From positions 310,001-374,000 of the forward strand of contig NZ_JAHVIA010000006.1 of assembly GCF_019801965.1 (NCBI RefSeq): DNA of 64,000 nucleotides. Reading direction: 5' to 3'. The position numbers were made by a program, and so were the translations under genes. This document shows, one piece after another, positions 9,503-17,555 of this stretch (within the stretch, counting starts at the first letter, position 1; each line of letters starts with the position of its first letter). The notes beneath the pieces were generated by a model. The model searched no databases. It had not been told where the DNA came from and saw nothing but the letters and a program-made list of their open reading frames with translations. Source of the stretch: Salipiger bermudensis (lineage in GTDB: Bacteria; Pseudomonadota; Alphaproteobacteria; Rhodobacterales; Rhodobacteraceae).

Positions 9503-9555
9503 GCCCCGATCGCGGGGCTCTGGGGATCAGGCGCCCGCCCCGATGGGGCGGGCGC
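9503..9555 (-). promoter_or_regulatory. Tandem intercistronic hairpins between binding protein and ATPase genes
   Basis: Two perfect inverted repeats occupy the 73-bp gap. The one just after the binding-protein stop has an 11-bp GC stem (9531-9541 with 9545-9555, loop GAT). The second has a 6-bp stem (9503-9508 with 9513-9518, loop ATCG). They are placed to protect the upstream mRNA or to terminate part of the transcripts, as in other binding-protein operons; this role is inferred. Confidence 0.65.
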
Positions 9556-9562
9556 GGCGGCG

Positions 9563-10615
9563 TCACTCGACCGAGAACACCGGCTGCGTGCCTTCGGGGG
9601 CAAAGATCTGCGTCGTGTCGTACTCGGCGATGTTGTCGGCGGTCACGAGGCCCGGCGCCACCAGCAGCACCTGCTCGTAGGGCTCGCCCTCAAGCGCGCG
9701 GATCGCCAGATCGACCGAGATCTCGCCGATCATCACCGGGTACTCGGTGGCCACCAGCTGCACCTTGCCGTCCTCGATCATGCTCAGCATGGTCTGGTTC
9801 TCGTAGCTGGCAAAGATCGACACGTCGCCGTCCATGCCGGCATCGGCAAGCGCGCCGACGGCGGCCTCGGCAGCGGGCGCACCGCCCCAGAGCATGGTTA
9901 CGTCGGGGTTGCTCATCAGCGCGTCCTCGACGAGACGAAGCTGTGCCGGCACGCTGGCCTCGCCGAAATACTCGCCCGCCACGCTGATGCCCGCCTCGGC
10001 GGCGCCGTCGACGAAGCCCTGCAGGTAGGTCTCGGCCCAGCCGCTGCCCTGCGGCCCGGGGAAGGCGATGGCGCTTGCCCCCTCGCCCAGCGTCTCGCCG
10101 GCATAGAGCGCACCCTGGTAGCCCTTCTGGTAGTAGTCCGGCGTGATGCGCGCGGTGATCGGGGTCTCCAGCACCGGGTTGGCGAGGGCGATATTGACGA
10201 TGCCCTTGTCCATGCCCTCGGTGATCTTGGCCGCCATGCCGGCCTCGGAAATGGCTCCGATCAGGATCGCATCCGCCCCCGAAGCCATGCAGTCATCATA
10301 TTGCGCCACCTGGCGCGGCAGGTTGGCATAGCCGCCCGCCTGGTAGACCGTCATCTTGACGCCCTGGCGCTTGGCGGCGTCCACCAGGCCGTGATCGATC
10401 GCGACCCAGTAGCTGTCTTGCATGTGTGGAACCACGACGCAGAGGTTCCACGGTTTCGAGGCCTTTTCGAGCGGTTGGTAAGCGATGGTCTCGACGGTCT
10501 CAAGATTGCCGTTCTTGGCGGCGTTGATCTCGAACGGCCACCAGTCCTGCGCTTGCGCGGCGGTGCCGCCAACGACAAGAGCCAGCGCTGCGGAGGTCAG
10601 CTTCAGGGCAGTCAT
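9563..10615 (-). CDS. Periplasmic solute-binding protein, TorT-like
   Basis: A 350-residue periplasmic binding protein of the sugar-binding fold, with an N-terminal signal peptide ending near TAAQA-QDWW (about residue 22). It strongly recalls TorT, the TMAO-sensing periplasmic partner of TorS. The segment KPWNLCVVVPHMQDSYW, followed by a GLVDAAKRQGV helix and AGGYANLPRQVAQYDDC, matches the order of segments I remember in TorT. No TorS-type sensor kinase is near. Instead it heads an operon with ATPase and permease genes, so it is most likely the importer's receptor. The ligand could be a methylated or hydroxylated amine, but that is a guess. Confidence 0.9.
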   Translation of the reverse strand: MTALKLTSAALALVVGGTAAQAQDWWPFEINAAKNGNLETVETIAYQPLEKASKPWNLCVVVPHMQDSYWVAIDHGLVDAAKRQGVKMTVYQAGGYANLPRQVAQYDDCMASGADAILIGAISEAGMAAKITEGMDKGIVNIALANPVLETPITARITPDYYQKGYQGALYAGETLGEGASAIAFPGPQGSGWAETYLQGFVDGAAEAGISVAGEYFGEASVPAQLRLVEDALMSNPDVTMLWGGAPAAEAAVGALADAGMDGDVSIFASYENQTMLSMIEDGKVQLVATEYPVMIGEISVDLAIRALEGEPYEQVLLVAPGLVTADNIAEYDTTQIFAPEGTQPVFSVE

Positions 10616-10707
10616 GTCAGTGTCTTCCTCTGTTGGAACGCCGGTACGCCGGCTGCGTGTCTCGTTGCGGCGGGTCGGTATCCGAGGCGCCGATGATTCA
10701 TATCGTG

Positions 10708-10721
10708 TAATTTATAAATTA
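10708..10721. promoter_or_regulatory. 14-bp AT-rich palindrome, probable GntR operator upstream of binding-protein gene
   Basis: TAATTTATAAATTA is a perfect inverted repeat in otherwise GC-rich DNA. It lies 93 bp upstream of the binding-protein start. A near copy stands upstream of the kinase gene at 14037-14050, giving the shared form TAWTTTATAAAWTA. The GntR-family gene lies between the two sites. The AT-rich sequence may overlap the promoter. Confidence 0.6.
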
Positions 10722-10841
10722 TGACGTCAAGCGGCCGGGCCGAGGAGGCTCACGAAATTCATGATGGTGCTCAACGCGTAAGCAACTTTTCGGAGAGCCT
10801 TGCGGACTTTCGGGATTATGCGGGCGCACCGGTGCCGTCGT

Positions 10842-10857
10842 TGCGGACAGGTCCGCA
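10842..10857 (-). terminator. Short hairpin after the GntR gene
   Basis: TGCGGAC and GTCCGCA (7 nt each) form a compact stem with only AG between them. It begins 22 bp beyond the stop of the GntR gene on the minus strand. It could end the kinase/aminotransferase/regulator transcript. No T-run follows. Confidence 0.4.
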
Positions 10858-10879
10858 GCGAGCAGGCCCCCGGTGGCGG

Positions 10880-11587
10880 TCAGCCCTGCGCGTCTTGCCG
10901 GTCGAAATAGGCGAGGAAGCTCGCGGTGCCGTTGACGATGTCGGACTGGATCTGCAGCTCCGCCGCGGCGCCGTCGCCGGCGGCCAGTGCCGCCAGGATC
11001 GAGTCATGCACCTCGGCGCCGAAATAGCGCCGGCTGCCCGGCTCGTAGAACACCGTCAGCATCGGCCCCATCGCGACCCAGAGCTGCTCGATATGGCTGA
11101 TCAGCAGCGGCATCCCCGACAGCTGATAGACCCCGGCATGGAACTGACGGTTCAGCCGCGCGGCCTGCTCCGCCTGCTCGGGCGCCTCGGAGGCAGCGTA
11201 GGCGCGCTGGATCTCGCGCAGCGGCTCGAGATCCTCGGGCGTACAGCGCGTGGCGGCGATCCGGGCCGCGAGCCCCTCGAGCTCGATCCGCATGGCACGG
11301 ACCTCGAGATAGCGCTCGCGATCCATCTCCGGCACGAAGAGGAAGCGGCCCGAACGCAGCTCGAGCCCGCCTTCGCTGGCAAGCCGCATCGCGGCTTCTC
11401 GCGCTGGCGTGATCGAGGTGCCGAAATGATCTGCCAGGTCTTGCAGGATCAGCCGTTGTCCAGGTGAAAATTCACCTTCGATCAGCCCCCGCCGCATCGC
11501 TTCGTAAGCGCGTGCCGAGAGGCTCCCCGACGCGATGGGCTTCAGGTTGCCGGTGCGCGACATGCTCGGCTTGGCAGTGTCTGGCAT
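10880..11587 (-). CDS. GntR-family transcriptional regulator, FCD (FadR) subfamily
   Basis: A 235-residue regulator. The N-terminal winged helix covers about residues 20-85 (SLSARAYEAMRRGLIEGEFSPGQRLILQDLADHFGTSITPAREAAMRLASEG region). An all-helical FCD ligand domain follows, with the usual metal-binding histidines in NRQFHAGVYQ and EVHDSILAAL. The ATG at 11587 is chosen for its strong GAGGAG site. It starts 10 bp after the class III aminotransferase gene and is probably co-transcribed with it. It most likely represses both minus-strand units through the two palindromes and is released by a carboxylate intermediate of the pathway. Confidence 0.93.
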   Translation of the reverse strand: MPDTAKPSMSRTGNLKPIASGSLSARAYEAMRRGLIEGEFSPGQRLILQDLADHFGTSITPAREAAMRLASEGGLELRSGRFLFVPEMDRERYLEVRAMRIELEGLAARIAATRCTPEDLEPLREIQRAYAASEAPEQAEQAARLNRQFHAGVYQLSGMPLLISHIEQLWVAMGPMLTVFYEPGSRRYFGAEVHDSILAALAAGDGAAAELQIQSDIVNGTASFLAYFDRQDAQG

Positions 11588-11597
11588 GAATCTCCTC

Positions 11598-12911
11598 TCA
11601 CGCTCGCTGCGGAGCGCCCCTCCCGGATCGAGCGCCGAGAATGTGGCAAAGCCCGTCCTGCGACAAGCCCTCATCGAGCGCAGTGAGCAATTCCGCGAGA
11701 TCGCCCTCGCCGAAGGGCAGTGGCGGGCGGATCTTCAGCGCCTGCCCGTGTGAGCCGCAGCTGCCCAGAAGCACGCCGCGCCGGCGCATGTCGTTGAGCA
11801 GCCAGCTGATGCCCTGCCCGGCGGTCTCGGGGGCGCCGCGCAGTTCGAGCGCCGCGTAGAGCCCGGTGCCGCGCACCTCCGCGACCACCTCGGGATGACG
11901 TTCCGCCAGCGTTGCAAGACCCTGCTGCAGAGACCGGCCCACGCTTGCGGCATTGTCCTGCAGGCCCTCGTCTCGGATCACGTCGAGCACCGCGAGCCCC
12001 ACCGCCGCCGACACCGGGTTGCCGCCGAATGTATTGAAATAGCGGGTTTTCGCGCCAAACTCTGCCAGCAAGTCGGGCCGGATCACCATCGCGGCAAGCG
12101 GGTGTCCCGCGCCCAGCGGCTTGCCCAGCGTGACGATGTCGGGCGTCACTCCGTGGCGTTCATAGGCCCACATATGCGAGCCGACCCGGGCCAGCCCCGC
12201 CTGCACCTCATCGGCGATGAACAGGCCACCGGCCTCGCGGATCGCGTCGACCGCGCCCGCGATGCAGCCCGGCGGATCGAGATAGACCCCGTCGCTGGCA
12301 AACACCGTGTCGAACAGCAGCGCCGCCGGACGCAGCCCTGCCGCCTGCAGCGAGGCGATGGCGGCCCGTACTTCGGCGGTGAAGCCCGCACCGGCGTCGG
12401 CCGCCGAAGGCGGCGCCACGGTGCGCACATGCGCACCCAGCGGGTTCGCCGTGCCCAGCGAGGGCGAGAGCTCGGCCAGATCGGCGGTGACGCCATGATA
12501 GGCGTTCGAGGTCACGATGATGCCGGTGCCACCGGTCACCGCGCGCACCACCCGCAGCGCCAGATCGTTGGCCTCGCTGCCGGTGCAGGTGAACATCACC
12601 TGCGACAGGGCCGGATCGAACAGTGCCGTCAGGCGCTCGCCATACTCGACGATCCTGGGATGGATGTAGCGCGTGTGGGTGTTGAGCTCGGCCGCCTGCG
12701 CGGCCAGCGCCTCGACCACGCGCGGGTGGCAATGCCCGACCGAGGGCACGTTGTTGTAGGCATCGAGATAGGCCCGCCCCTCGGCATCGTAGAGCCGGAC
12801 CCCCTGCCCGCGCACCGGGTGCAGCGGGGCGTCGTAGAAATGCCGGTAGGCGGGGCCGAGGGTGCGGCTGCGGCGCGCCATCAGGGTGGTCTCGAAAGCG
12901 GGCTCAGTCAT
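11598..12911 (-). CDS. Class III PLP enzyme, phospho-lyase / aminotransferase type
   Basis: A 437-residue fold-type I PLP enzyme. The PLP lysine is about Lys264 in [11 protein letters not shown], with upstream [14 protein letters not shown]. The N-terminal block [19 protein letters not shown], then [19 protein letters not shown], matches the ethanolamine-phosphate and phosphohydroxylysine phospho-lyase branch (ETNPPL/PHYKPL) as I remember it, more than ordinary omega-transaminases. The gene overlaps the kinase gene by 8 bp. Kinase plus PLP enzyme would phosphorylate a hydroxylated amine or amino acid and then eliminate phosphate and ammonia to give an aldehyde. A plain aminotransferase remains possible. 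Confidence 0.9.
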   Translation of the reverse strand: MTEPAFETTLMARRSRTLGPAYRHFYDAPLHPVRGQGVRLYDAEGRAYLDAYNNVPSVGHCHPRVVEALAAQAAELNTHTRYIHPRIVEYGERLTALFDPALSQVMFTCTGSEANDLALRVVRAVTGGTGIIVTSNAYHGVTADLAELSPSLGTANPLGAHVRTVAPPSAADAGAGFTAEVRAAIASLQAAGLRPAALLFDTVFASDGVYLDPPGCIAGAVDAIREAGGLFIADEVQAGLARVGSHMWAYERHGVTPDIVTLGKPLGAGHPLAAMVIRPDLLAEFGAKTRYFNTFGGNPVSAAVGLAVLDVIRDEGLQDNAASVGRSLQQGLATLAERHPEVVAEVRGTGLYAALELRGAPETAGQGISWLLNDMRRRGVLLGSCGSHGQALKIRPPLPFGEGDLAELLTALDEGLSQDGLCHILGARSGRGAPQRA

Positions 12912-14007
12912 GGCAAGGCGTGTCCAGGTGGGATCTGTCGAAGGCAAAGGGGGCCCGGCCCGGGCTTCCCTCCGGGGGGAGAAGCCGCTCGGCCAGCGCG
13001 CGCCCGGCATCGAAATGGCGCAGCAGATAGGCGCGGTTGGCGGGGAACAGCGCGCTGCGCCAGAGCGGAATGATCAGCCGCAGGAGCATCCGCGCGAGCA
13101 TGGCGTCGGGCAGCGCCGCGAGTTCGTCATCGCCAAGCGCGATGACCTCTTCGTAGCCGGCCACGAGGTTGGCGAGCTGCGGCGCGAGCGGGCGGTCCGG
13201 GAGGGTGAAGTAGCTGGCGGCGATCGAGATGTCGTTGATGCGCGGTGCGATCACCATGTCGCCGAAATCGAAAATTCCGCTCAGTGTCAGAGGGTTGTCT
13301 TCCGCCACCAGCATGTTGCTCTGGCTCAGGTCGTTGTGGATCAGCTGCGCCGGCAGGGCGCCGAGGGCCGGCATCCGGTGTTCGAGATGGTCCATGCCGC
13401 CGAGGATGCGGGCGCGCAAGGCGGCATTCTCGACCATCTCCGCCGCTTCCCGCAGGCGTGGCGCATTCATCTGGTCCCACAGCAACACCCGGTTTGCCGC
13501 CGGACAGTCGAGCCCGCGGAGCGCATGGTGCAGCTCGGCGATGCCGCGCCCGATCATGCGCTGTTGCGCGGCACTCCCGTCCGGCTGCGGCGCCCGGCCC
13601 GGCATCAGGTCGATCAGCACCGCGTGGAAAGTGCCGCCCTCGGCGTCCGTGACCACCGCCTCGAGGGCGCCGTCGCGGGTCGGGTAGATCTTCGGGGTAA
13701 GCCCGATGTCGCTGCGCTCGAGATGCAACATCACCTGATGCTGAAACGCCCGGACCTGGGCTTCGTCGTCGGGGCTGAAGATCTTCAGGACGAGACGGCG
13801 GCCGCCGGCAAGCTCGACGCGTGTGTTGCAGTCCCGCTCGCCGCCAAGGTCAGTCAACGTGCCTTTCAGCTCCCAGCCGTCAAACAGGATCCGTGCGAGC
13901 CGGTCATCGGCAAAGGCGGGGCGCGGCGCAAGAAAGCCGCCCGCGGCGGTGGCCAGCAGGGGATCCTTGAAGTCGGGCCAGTAGGCGTGGAGAGCGCTGG
14001 AGGTCAT
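12904..14007 (-). CDS. Aminoglycoside phosphotransferase (APH)-fold small-molecule kinase
   Basis: A 367-residue kinase of the APH/choline kinase/hydroxylysine kinase fold. Catalytic motifs are HNDLSQSN (His224-Asn231, catalytic Asp226) and the metal-binding DFGD (Asp247-Asp250). A GTG at 14016 is an alternative start; I prefer the ATG at 14007, which has GGTGA just upstream. The gene is first in a minus-strand operon and overlaps the PLP phospho-lyase-type gene, as hydroxylysine kinase and its lyase work in sequence in animals and as fused APH-aminotransferase proteins occur in bacteria. It is unlikely to be an antibiotic-resistance gene in this catabolic setting. Confidence 0.88.
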   Translation of the reverse strand: MTSSALHAYWPDFKDPLLATAAGGFLAPRPAFADDRLARILFDGWELKGTLTDLGGERDCNTRVELAGGRRLVLKIFSPDDEAQVRAFQHQVMLHLERSDIGLTPKIYPTRDGALEAVVTDAEGGTFHAVLIDLMPGRAPQPDGSAAQQRMIGRGIAELHHALRGLDCPAANRVLLWDQMNAPRLREAAEMVENAALRARILGGMDHLEHRMPALGALPAQLIHNDLSQSNMLVAEDNPLTLSGIFDFGDMVIAPRINDISIAASYFTLPDRPLAPQLANLVAGYEEVIALGDDELAALPDAMLARMLLRLIIPLWRSALFPANRAYLLRHFDAGRALAERLLPPEGSPGRAPFAFDRSHLDTPCHD

Positions 14008-14036
14008 GATCTTCACCGGTTTGGGCAGTTCTCTTA

Positions 14037-14050
14037 TATTTTATAAAATA
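14037..14050. promoter_or_regulatory. 14-bp AT-rich palindrome, probable GntR operator upstream of kinase gene
   Basis: TATTTTATAAAATA is a perfect inverted repeat 29 bp upstream of the kinase ATG. It differs from the site at 10708-10721 only at the symmetric third and twelfth positions. Placement close to the start fits repression by the co-transcribed GntR protein. Confidence 0.6.
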
Positions 14051-14558
14051 AGCGCCCGCAAGCGTGATCGCGTCTGCGACCGTCGCACAAATCTGGCGAT
14101 GGACGGCGCTGGTCGTGACGGCGCTTTTCCGTGGGACGGATGCGGTCCGTCCTGCGCTCGGCGATGGGTCGCAGCGGCAGCCTGCGGTTTGCAGCCGGGT
14201 CAGGACATGAGGCGTCGAGTTGGCATCGAAGGCGCTGGCGTGATCGCGGCGCCGCAAGCGGGCAGGGTCTGGGCGGTCATCGGGGTCTCTGGTCGAGGGG
14301 GGGGCTCGGCGATGCAGGTCACGAATCTCACGGGGCACGCGCCCTGTCGCCGCATTGATCGAGTGGGTGGTTTTGCGCCCGGCAACACCATAGGCCTGCG
14401 AGCGGTCTGTACCGCAATTCTGCCGAACGGGCGTTCACGCCCGGCCATGATGGCGACGGTCCTCCGTCGCCCGCCCGCCGGAGCAGACCCCAAAGGCGGA
14501 GCCAGCGACCGCGTCCGTGCGAGCGGACGGAGAACCAGTTGGCAGGAGCAGGCATTGC
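14051..14558. other. Intergenic region without a recognisable gene
   Basis: About 0.5 kb lies between the kinase promoter and the terminator of the FAD monooxygenase gene. Frames here give arginine- and proline-rich noise in every direction and I recognise no family, RNA gene or repeat. Confidence 0.5.
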
Positions 14559-14585
14559 TCCGGCGCCTTTCTGCAAGGCGCCGGA
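14559..14585 (-). terminator. Hairpin terminator after the FAD monooxygenase gene
   Basis: A perfect 11-bp stem (TCCGGCGCCTT / AAGGCGCCGGA) closes a 5-nt loop. It starts 26 bp past the monooxygenase stop on the minus strand. The stem is strong but lacks a U-tract. Confidence 0.55.
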
Positions 14586-14611
14586 ACGGTCCTGCGCAGG
14601 GGTCTCCAGGA

Positions 14612-15838
14612 TCAGGTGACGTGCAGTTCCTTGAGGTTCAGCGACATCACCTCGGCATCGGCGAGATAATCCTTGGTGATGAGCTTCTCGAGCACCCTGG
14701 TGTTGTCGAAGACCATGTCGCGCAGAATGCCGACTGGCGCGGCGGCATGGTGAAACTGCTGGCCGAGCTTGCGGGCGAATTCCACGTGGTGGTTGACGTA
14801 GGACACCCGCTCGCGCTCGTAGCGGGCGAACGCCTTGCTGACAGCGGCCCGGTCCGACAGATCGCAGCCCCCGAGCGCGCGACCGAGGAAATAGCCGTCC
14901 TCGATCGCCATGCCCATGCCATAGGCGGCATAGGGCGAGACCGGGTGCACGGCATCGCCGACGCAGGCCACGCGCCCCGTCGTCCAGGAGGTCAACGAGG
15001 GGCGATTGTAGATCTCCCAGCGGAACACCTGCGTGGAGAAATCCGTGCGCTCGGCGAAGGCGGGCAGCGGTGCCGCGAAATGCGACAGGCGCTTGCGCAG
15101 GTGCGCCTCGACATCTTCGGGCGCCTCGGCCGTCTCGCCGGACTTCTCGACGATCCACCACTCCCAGCCGGGCTTGCCCTCGTGCAGCATCGGGAAATAG
15201 CTCGCTTGGACATCGCGGGCATGGGTGATCGCGCCGGTCGATCGGTCGAGCCCGCCCCAATCCTCGCACCAGGCCAGCCAGACCCGCAGCCCGACGTGAA
15301 ACAGGCCGGGATCGCCGAAGGCCTGCGCCGAGACCTTCGAGCGGATGCCGTCGGCGCCGATCAGCAGGTCGGCCTCCACCGGCGCCGCGTTTTCAAACAC
15401 GACCCGGATGCCCGCACTCGTATCCTCGTAGCCGCTGACCGCCCGGTCCGGCACGATCACCCCGTCGGGCAGCAATTCGAGCATCTTGCGAAAGGCGGTC
15501 GCGCGCAGCACGCCATAGTGCCAGCCGTCGATCCCCAGCGCGCTCTCGACCTTCTCGTTGAACGGCAGCCGGGCACGGACCTTGCCCTTGTTGTTGCGGA
15601 ATTCGACCAGGGTCTTGGAGCCGAAGCTCGGCCCCACGTCGACGCCGTAATGCCGCAGCACGGCCAGCACGGGCGAGGACAGCAGCACCGCGCCCCCGAG
15701 CGGTTTCGGCTCGGGGGCCTTTTCGAAAACCCGCACGTCATAGCCCTGCCGCAGCATCTCGAGCGCCGCGGAAATTCCGCCGGGCCCCGCCCCGGCGATC
15801 GCCACCCGGCGGCCGGGCCGCCACGCCATCTCAGTCAT
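14612..15838 (-). CDS. FAD-dependent aromatic-type monooxygenase (PHBH fold)
   Basis: A 408-residue class A flavoprotein hydroxylase, which would use NAD(P)H and oxygen to hydroxylate an aromatic ring. Features are the N-terminal Rossmann motif VAIAGAGPGGISAALEM with FEK at the end of strand 2, the DG motif DLLIGADGIRSKV and the FAD-ribityl motif GDAVHPVSPYAAYGMGMAIED. The ATG at 15838 has GGGGAG upstream; the frame extends further but without family sequence. It lies downstream of the outer-membrane protein gene on the same strand and probably serves the neighbouring LysR-controlled pathway. The substrate is unknown. Confidence 0.93.
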   Translation of the reverse strand: MTEMAWRPGRRVAIAGAGPGGISAALEMLRQGYDVRVFEKAPEPKPLGGAVLLSSPVLAVLRHYGVDVGPSFGSKTLVEFRNNKGKVRARLPFNEKVESALGIDGWHYGVLRATAFRKMLELLPDGVIVPDRAVSGYEDTSAGIRVVFENAAPVEADLLIGADGIRSKVSAQAFGDPGLFHVGLRVWLAWCEDWGGLDRSTGAITHARDVQASYFPMLHEGKPGWEWWIVEKSGETAEAPEDVEAHLRKRLSHFAAPLPAFAERTDFSTQVFRWEIYNRPSLTSWTTGRVACVGDAVHPVSPYAAYGMGMAIEDGYFLGRALGGCDLSDRAAVSKAFARYERERVSYVNHHVEFARKLGQQFHHAAAPVGILRDMVFDNTRVLEKLITKDYLADAEVMSLNLKELHVT

Positions 15839-15943
15839 GTCTCTCTCCCCAGAGCAACAGGCTGCGCCTTGCATATTTGTGCAGGTCACAGCCCGGACGC
15901 CCGCCCCCGACGAATGGTCGCCGAAACCCGGGCAAGTTTCCAT

Positions 15944-15982
15944 GCGTGGCGCAGCGGCACCCTGCCGGCCGCCGCGCCACGC
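15944..15982 (-). terminator. Inverted repeat just after the outer-membrane protein gene
   Basis: GCGTGGCGC and GCGCCACGC form a 9-bp stem around a 21-nt GC-rich loop. It begins 3 bp past the stop of the barrel-protein gene. It may attenuate transcription into the monooxygenase gene. Confidence 0.45.
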
Positions 15983-15985
15983 GCC

Positions 15986-17116
15986 TCAGAAGGTCACCCC
16001 GAAGGCGACCACGAAGGCCTCCTTCTGACGATTGCCGTTGAAGCCGTCGTAGCGGCCGTAATTGACGTTGAGCAGCGCGCTTTGCGACAGCTTGACCATC
16101 GCGCCGACGAAGCTGTTCAGGTAGGTGCTCTCGTCGACGTAATCGGCGTAGGAATTGACGTATTCGTGGTCGAGCCCGAGCCCGATATAGGGATGCACCT
16201 TGCCGAGACCGCCGAAGGACAGCGCGGCATTGGCATAGATCGACCCGTATTCGTCCGAGCTCTCGCCGCGCGGCCCCTTCTCGACCTCGCCGAAGGAATT
16301 GGTGGTTTCCTCGAACCAGGTCTTCTGCCAGGCGGTGCCGATGGTCGGACGCAGCATCCAGCCCTCGGGCAGCGCCGGGATGTCGGCCTTGGTGAAGGTG
16401 CCCACCGCGTCGGCCTGGAGGTAGAGCCGGGACGCGTCCTGCTCGACCTCGAGCATGCCGAAGGGCAGCGGGATCTCGGTCTCCGAGGTCTCCTCGAACC
16501 AGCCGGCGCGCAGCGCCACGCCCCAATTGTCGTTGAGCTTCTTCAGCACGTCGCCACGCAGGGCGATCTGGCGGATCTCGGCTTCGCCATCGGCGTGGCG
16601 GATGTCGACCTCGTTGCGGTCGATCTCGACGCCGATGCCCACCATCAGGTCGGTGCTCGGGGCAAAGAGATACTGCAGGCCGAAGCCATGCGCCTGGCTA
16701 TCGGATTCGAGCTCGGCCACGCCGTTGCGGGTCGGCCAGCCGTTGGACCAGCGGTTGCTGGACGAGAAGCGCAGATAATGCGCGCTCTCGCTCGGTCCCT
16801 TGTTCAGCTGCACGATGGCGCTGAGCGGCGCCAGTACGTCGGTGATGCCGTCGCCGTAGCCGTCCTCCGGGTTGCCCGGCACCTCGGTCAGCGCCGACAT
16901 TGCGCGGCCGAGCGCCACGCGCGACTGCACCGTGCCGTAGCGCTCGTTCGAGGCCATCGTGCCGAGCAAGCCCGAGCGGCCCATGTTGGCGAGCGCCCGG
17001 ATTGACATGGGCGGCATGTTCTGCGCCCCCGCCGCGGGCTGCTGCTGCGCGATAGCAGGTGTCGAAAGGCACAGAATGGCTGTGCCCAGAGCGAGGGTCG
17101 CTTTGAGTTTGAGCAT
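15986..17116 (-). CDS. Outer-membrane beta-barrel protein, autotransporter-barrel-like
   Basis: A 376-residue exported protein. The ATG at 17116 follows GGAGGAG and opens a signal peptide ending near STPAIA-QQQ. The rest alternates aromatic and polar residues in beta-strand fashion (for example AHGFGLQYLF, WGVALRAGWF, VHPYIGLGLDHEY) and ends in VTF, the terminal phenylalanine expected of outer-membrane barrels. The C-terminal 270 or so residues resemble an autotransporter barrel, but there is no room for a passenger, so a channel or porin for the catabolic substrate is more likely. It is followed by the FAD monooxygenase gene on the same strand. Confidence 0.8.
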   Translation of the reverse strand: MLKLKATLALGTAILCLSTPAIAQQQPAAGAQNMPPMSIRALANMGRSGLLGTMASNERYGTVQSRVALGRAMSALTEVPGNPEDGYGDGITDVLAPLSAIVQLNKGPSESAHYLRFSSSNRWSNGWPTRNGVAELESDSQAHGFGLQYLFAPSTDLMVGIGVEIDRNEVDIRHADGEAEIRQIALRGDVLKKLNDNWGVALRAGWFEETSETEIPLPFGMLEVEQDASRLYLQADAVGTFTKADIPALPEGWMLRPTIGTAWQKTWFEETTNSFGEVEKGPRGESSDEYGSIYANAALSFGGLGKVHPYIGLGLDHEYVNSYADYVDESTYLNSFVGAMVKLSQSALLNVNYGRYDGFNGNRQKEAFVVAFGVTF

Positions 17117-17555
17117 TGGGCTCCTCCCTGGTTGTCTGGCCTCTCCGGCCCGGACGGCCGCGCCCTGCCCTGCAATGGGCAGCCACGTGCCGGCGCCTGC
17201 TGCAGCGTGCGTCAGGCGGTATTGGTGCCGTGGCCGGACATGTGCAGGCCGCAGGAGGCCTGCCCGCGCGCCCGGGCCGCGGTTGTCGATCGACATGATG
17301 ATGTGCGTGTCGCGGCCCGGGCCGGCGCCTCAGCGCGGGCTCAGCCGCTCATCGTCCCCGCTAACGCGGGGAGCCTGAGTGTCGCATTCTGTCCTCCATC
17401 AGCGCGCGTTGCCTCCCCCGACAACGCTTCGTCGCGCTTGAGGACAGACCCTATGCGTCGGCACTGGGGAAAGAAAAATTGATTCTATCTCATATACCTA
17501 TTCACGCGATAAATGGGTCGGCATTTGTCGCCATGATGGGTCGGGGAGGGGGGCG
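17117..17555. other. Promoter-bearing intergenic region upstream of the outer-membrane protein gene
   Basis: A 439-bp gap between two minus-strand genes. It is GC-rich except for an AT-rich patch at about 17470-17515 where a promoter for the outer-membrane protein gene could lie. A 7-bp hairpin (TCCCCGC / GCGGGGA, 17355-17372, loop TAAC) is 184 bp past the LysR stop. I see no gene. Confidence 0.5.

Noticed and set aside
9563-10615. TMAO-sensing TorT of a TorSR/TorCAD respiratory locus
   Set aside because: No torS, torR, torC or torA homologue is nearby and the gene heads an ABC importer operon; only the family resemblance is kept.
12904-14007. Aminoglycoside resistance gene
   Set aside because: The fold is that of aminoglycoside phosphotransferases, but the overlap with a PLP phospho-lyase-type gene and the GntR/importer setting point to catabolism.
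14051-14611. Decayed transposase or integrase gene
   Set aside because: I looked for residual IS motifs and terminal repeats in both strands and could not support any.
14006-17005. A 999-codon plus-strand frame across the FAD monooxygenase and outer-membrane protein genes
   Set aside because: It runs antisense to two clear genes and through a non-coding gap and has no conserved motif.
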